A program made the translations under genes and the position numbers. Positions 60,405 to 64,000 of a stretch of 64,000 nucleotides of DNA are shown here, piece by piece. Location of the stretch: the NCBI GenBank assembly GCA_013368445.1, contig JAACJO010000055.1, positions 1 to 64,000 of the forward strand, read 5' to 3'. Under the pieces are notes generated by a model. That model was given only the letters and a program-made list of their open reading frames with translations, was not told where the DNA came from and did no database searches. Within the stretch, counting starts at the first letter, position 1. The number at the start of each line of letters is the position of its first letter. Origin of the DNA: Leucocoprinus leucothites. Its lineage: Eukaryota; Basidiomycota; Agaricomycetes; Agaricales; Agaricaceae.

Positions 60405-60811
60405 TCACCTTGATATAACCGTGTTGAGACTAGGATTTAAAGTCGGGGCTTTCGACGTCGAGAGGCTTTCCTCGCTACTTCGTCCATCCATTGCTCCCCC
60501 AGCATCGAAAGTCGAGAGGCTCCCCTCGCTACCCCTCTCACCCATCCTCCGGCCAGCGTTCGGGGCCCCCGCCACTGACGTCGGCGCGCTTTCTTTGTTG
60601 CCTCTTCCACCCATCCTCCTGACCCAGCCCATAACTACTGCCCCCAGTCCCGAAATTCCTGGCGCTCGATCGCGTGGCTTGTCATCTAAAGCCTCCATGG
60701 CACTACGACGAAGCAGTCGCGAGGTGAGTGCCCGATATGGATTCGGCAGCAGTCAATTACTTACCTTTTTCGCCTGAAAGCTTTCTTCGCAGCTCTCACT
60801 AATCCAGACAT
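60405..60811 (-). CDS. Small two-exon hypothetical protein (114 residues)
   Basis: Exon 1 is 60765-60811 (MSGLVRAAKKAFRRK) with a GTAAGT donor. Exon 2 is 60405-60702 after a CGTAG acceptor; the frame is kept across the join. The protein has a basic N-terminus, a short hydrophobic stretch (GLGAVVMGWV) and imperfect repeats of the form GRG.KESAPTS.AG, ERGSEGSLST and GRSSEESLSTS. The repetitive DNA also gives an open frame on the plus strand, but only the minus strand offers a matched intron. No family was recognised. Confidence 0.4.
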
Positions 60812-61408
60812 TACTTGGCCAATGTTTTTGGGATGTGGCGGCTGAGGGCACAGAGACAGGCGCTTGATGATGTGGTTAAGAGGAGAGGCGCGGGTGAGCT
60901 TGATGTTTGATGTCCACAGACACCACAAAACGCTGACCAAACGAAAGACAACAAACAACCCACCCAACGAACGCCTCCGGGCTCAGGTTCAGTGGTATGT
61001 AGGTCCACGCGGATCTCGGAGAAGCGTATCTTGGTCAGTTGATAGTGTCGCTGTAAAAGTATTAAAAGTACATTTCTCGCGGATCTCTGTTTTTAGACCT
61101 TGCCTATTTAATGTCAACACAGTCGCCAACGGTGATGGTGTATACTTTAAGTCTGGTTTGTGCCCATATACCACAGCCAGATCCAAAATACATGCTACTA
61201 TACACGCTTTTCGCGCTATGGATGCTTTTCACTGGCGGAAAAATCTAGATAAACCGGTGCCCGGTCGGGTAATCTAGATTAATCGAGGCCACGACGTCTC
61301 ATGTTCGGGTGCTCTGACGCTTGAATCCAGTTCAATTCTGGATTTAATCCGGACTTAATCCAGATTTAAAGTATCTAAATGGTCGAGAGTTGTCGTAGGT
61401 AGATTAAT
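60812..61408. other. Spacer with palindromic AT-rich motif cluster next to the truncated CDH
   Basis: Between 61222 and 61400 lie AATCTAGATAAACC, AATCTAGATTAATC, TCTGGATTTAATCC and TTAATCCAGATT-type motifs like those near 38880-39150. The cluster begins exactly where the cellobiose dehydrogenase reading frame is lost. Confidence 0.45.

Positions 61409-64000
<2,592 letters not shown>

Noticed and set aside
60400..60777. Plus-strand frame with Leu/Pro-rich repeats
   Set aside because: The minus strand offers a matched intron and a consistent two-exon frame, whereas this frame begins and ends without context.

Overview
This is nuclear DNA of a filamentous basidiomycete, almost certainly an Agaricomycete (mushroom-forming, probably plant-litter or wood decaying). 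The genes are dense and carry many short introns of about 45-80 nt, nearly all with GT...AG ends. The families present are characteristic of mushrooms: a DUF6533-type membrane protein, a KDZ transposase with a CxC2 cysteine cluster, and a cellobiose dehydrogenase. All assignments were made by reading the sequence; no database search was run.

Layout. Positions 735-2401 hold a degenerate kinase-like gene. From about 2878 to 29040 a block of roughly 6.2-6.9 kb is present three times in tandem (units A, B, C). Each unit holds, left to right, a DUF6533-like membrane-protein gene (minus), a remnant of a small membrane-protein gene (minus), a casein-kinase-1-like gene (minus), a tiny intron-containing metallothionein gene (minus) and the promoter plus 5' end of SAC3 (plus). 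Only the last SAC3 start, at 29042, continues into a whole gene. Most copies are broken. The intact casein kinase and metallothionein are in unit C; the best DUF6533 copy is in unit B. In unit C a 6,397-bp Ty1/copia retrotransposon (19059-25455, near-identical 373-bp LTRs, 5-bp target duplication) has landed inside an intron of the DUF6533 gene. Its gag-pol frame is open apart from two TGA codons.

Positions 29042-34852 encode a SAC3/GANP-type mRNA-export protein with FG motifs. After it come a convergent FHA/coiled-coil/tail-anchor gene (35567-37882), a multi-exon gene of unknown function (39361-42185), a divergent pair made of a GRF-zinc-finger-like gene (42888-43665) and a gene with a SUMO-interaction-like motif (44059-45209), and a small orphan gene (46665-47339). 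A roughly 4-kb gene-poor stretch contains a 90-bp inverted repeat pair 2.1 kb apart (49134-51250).

At 51612-58457 two multi-exon genes lie head to tail: an Spt5-like NGN/KOW protein with no identifiable first exon, and a seemingly intact KDZ transposase. After a small two-exon gene (60405-60811), the window ends in the 3' part of a cellobiose dehydrogenase (minus, 61409 to the edge). It has been cut off before the C-terminal segment that carries its catalytic His/Asn pair.

Two processes dominate: repeated segmental duplication followed by decay, and transposon activity. Almost every inactivating point change I could identify is a C:G to T:A transition. The most unusual candidates are the triplicated kinase/membrane-protein/metallothionein/SAC3-head block and the Spt5-like gene beside the KDZ transposase.
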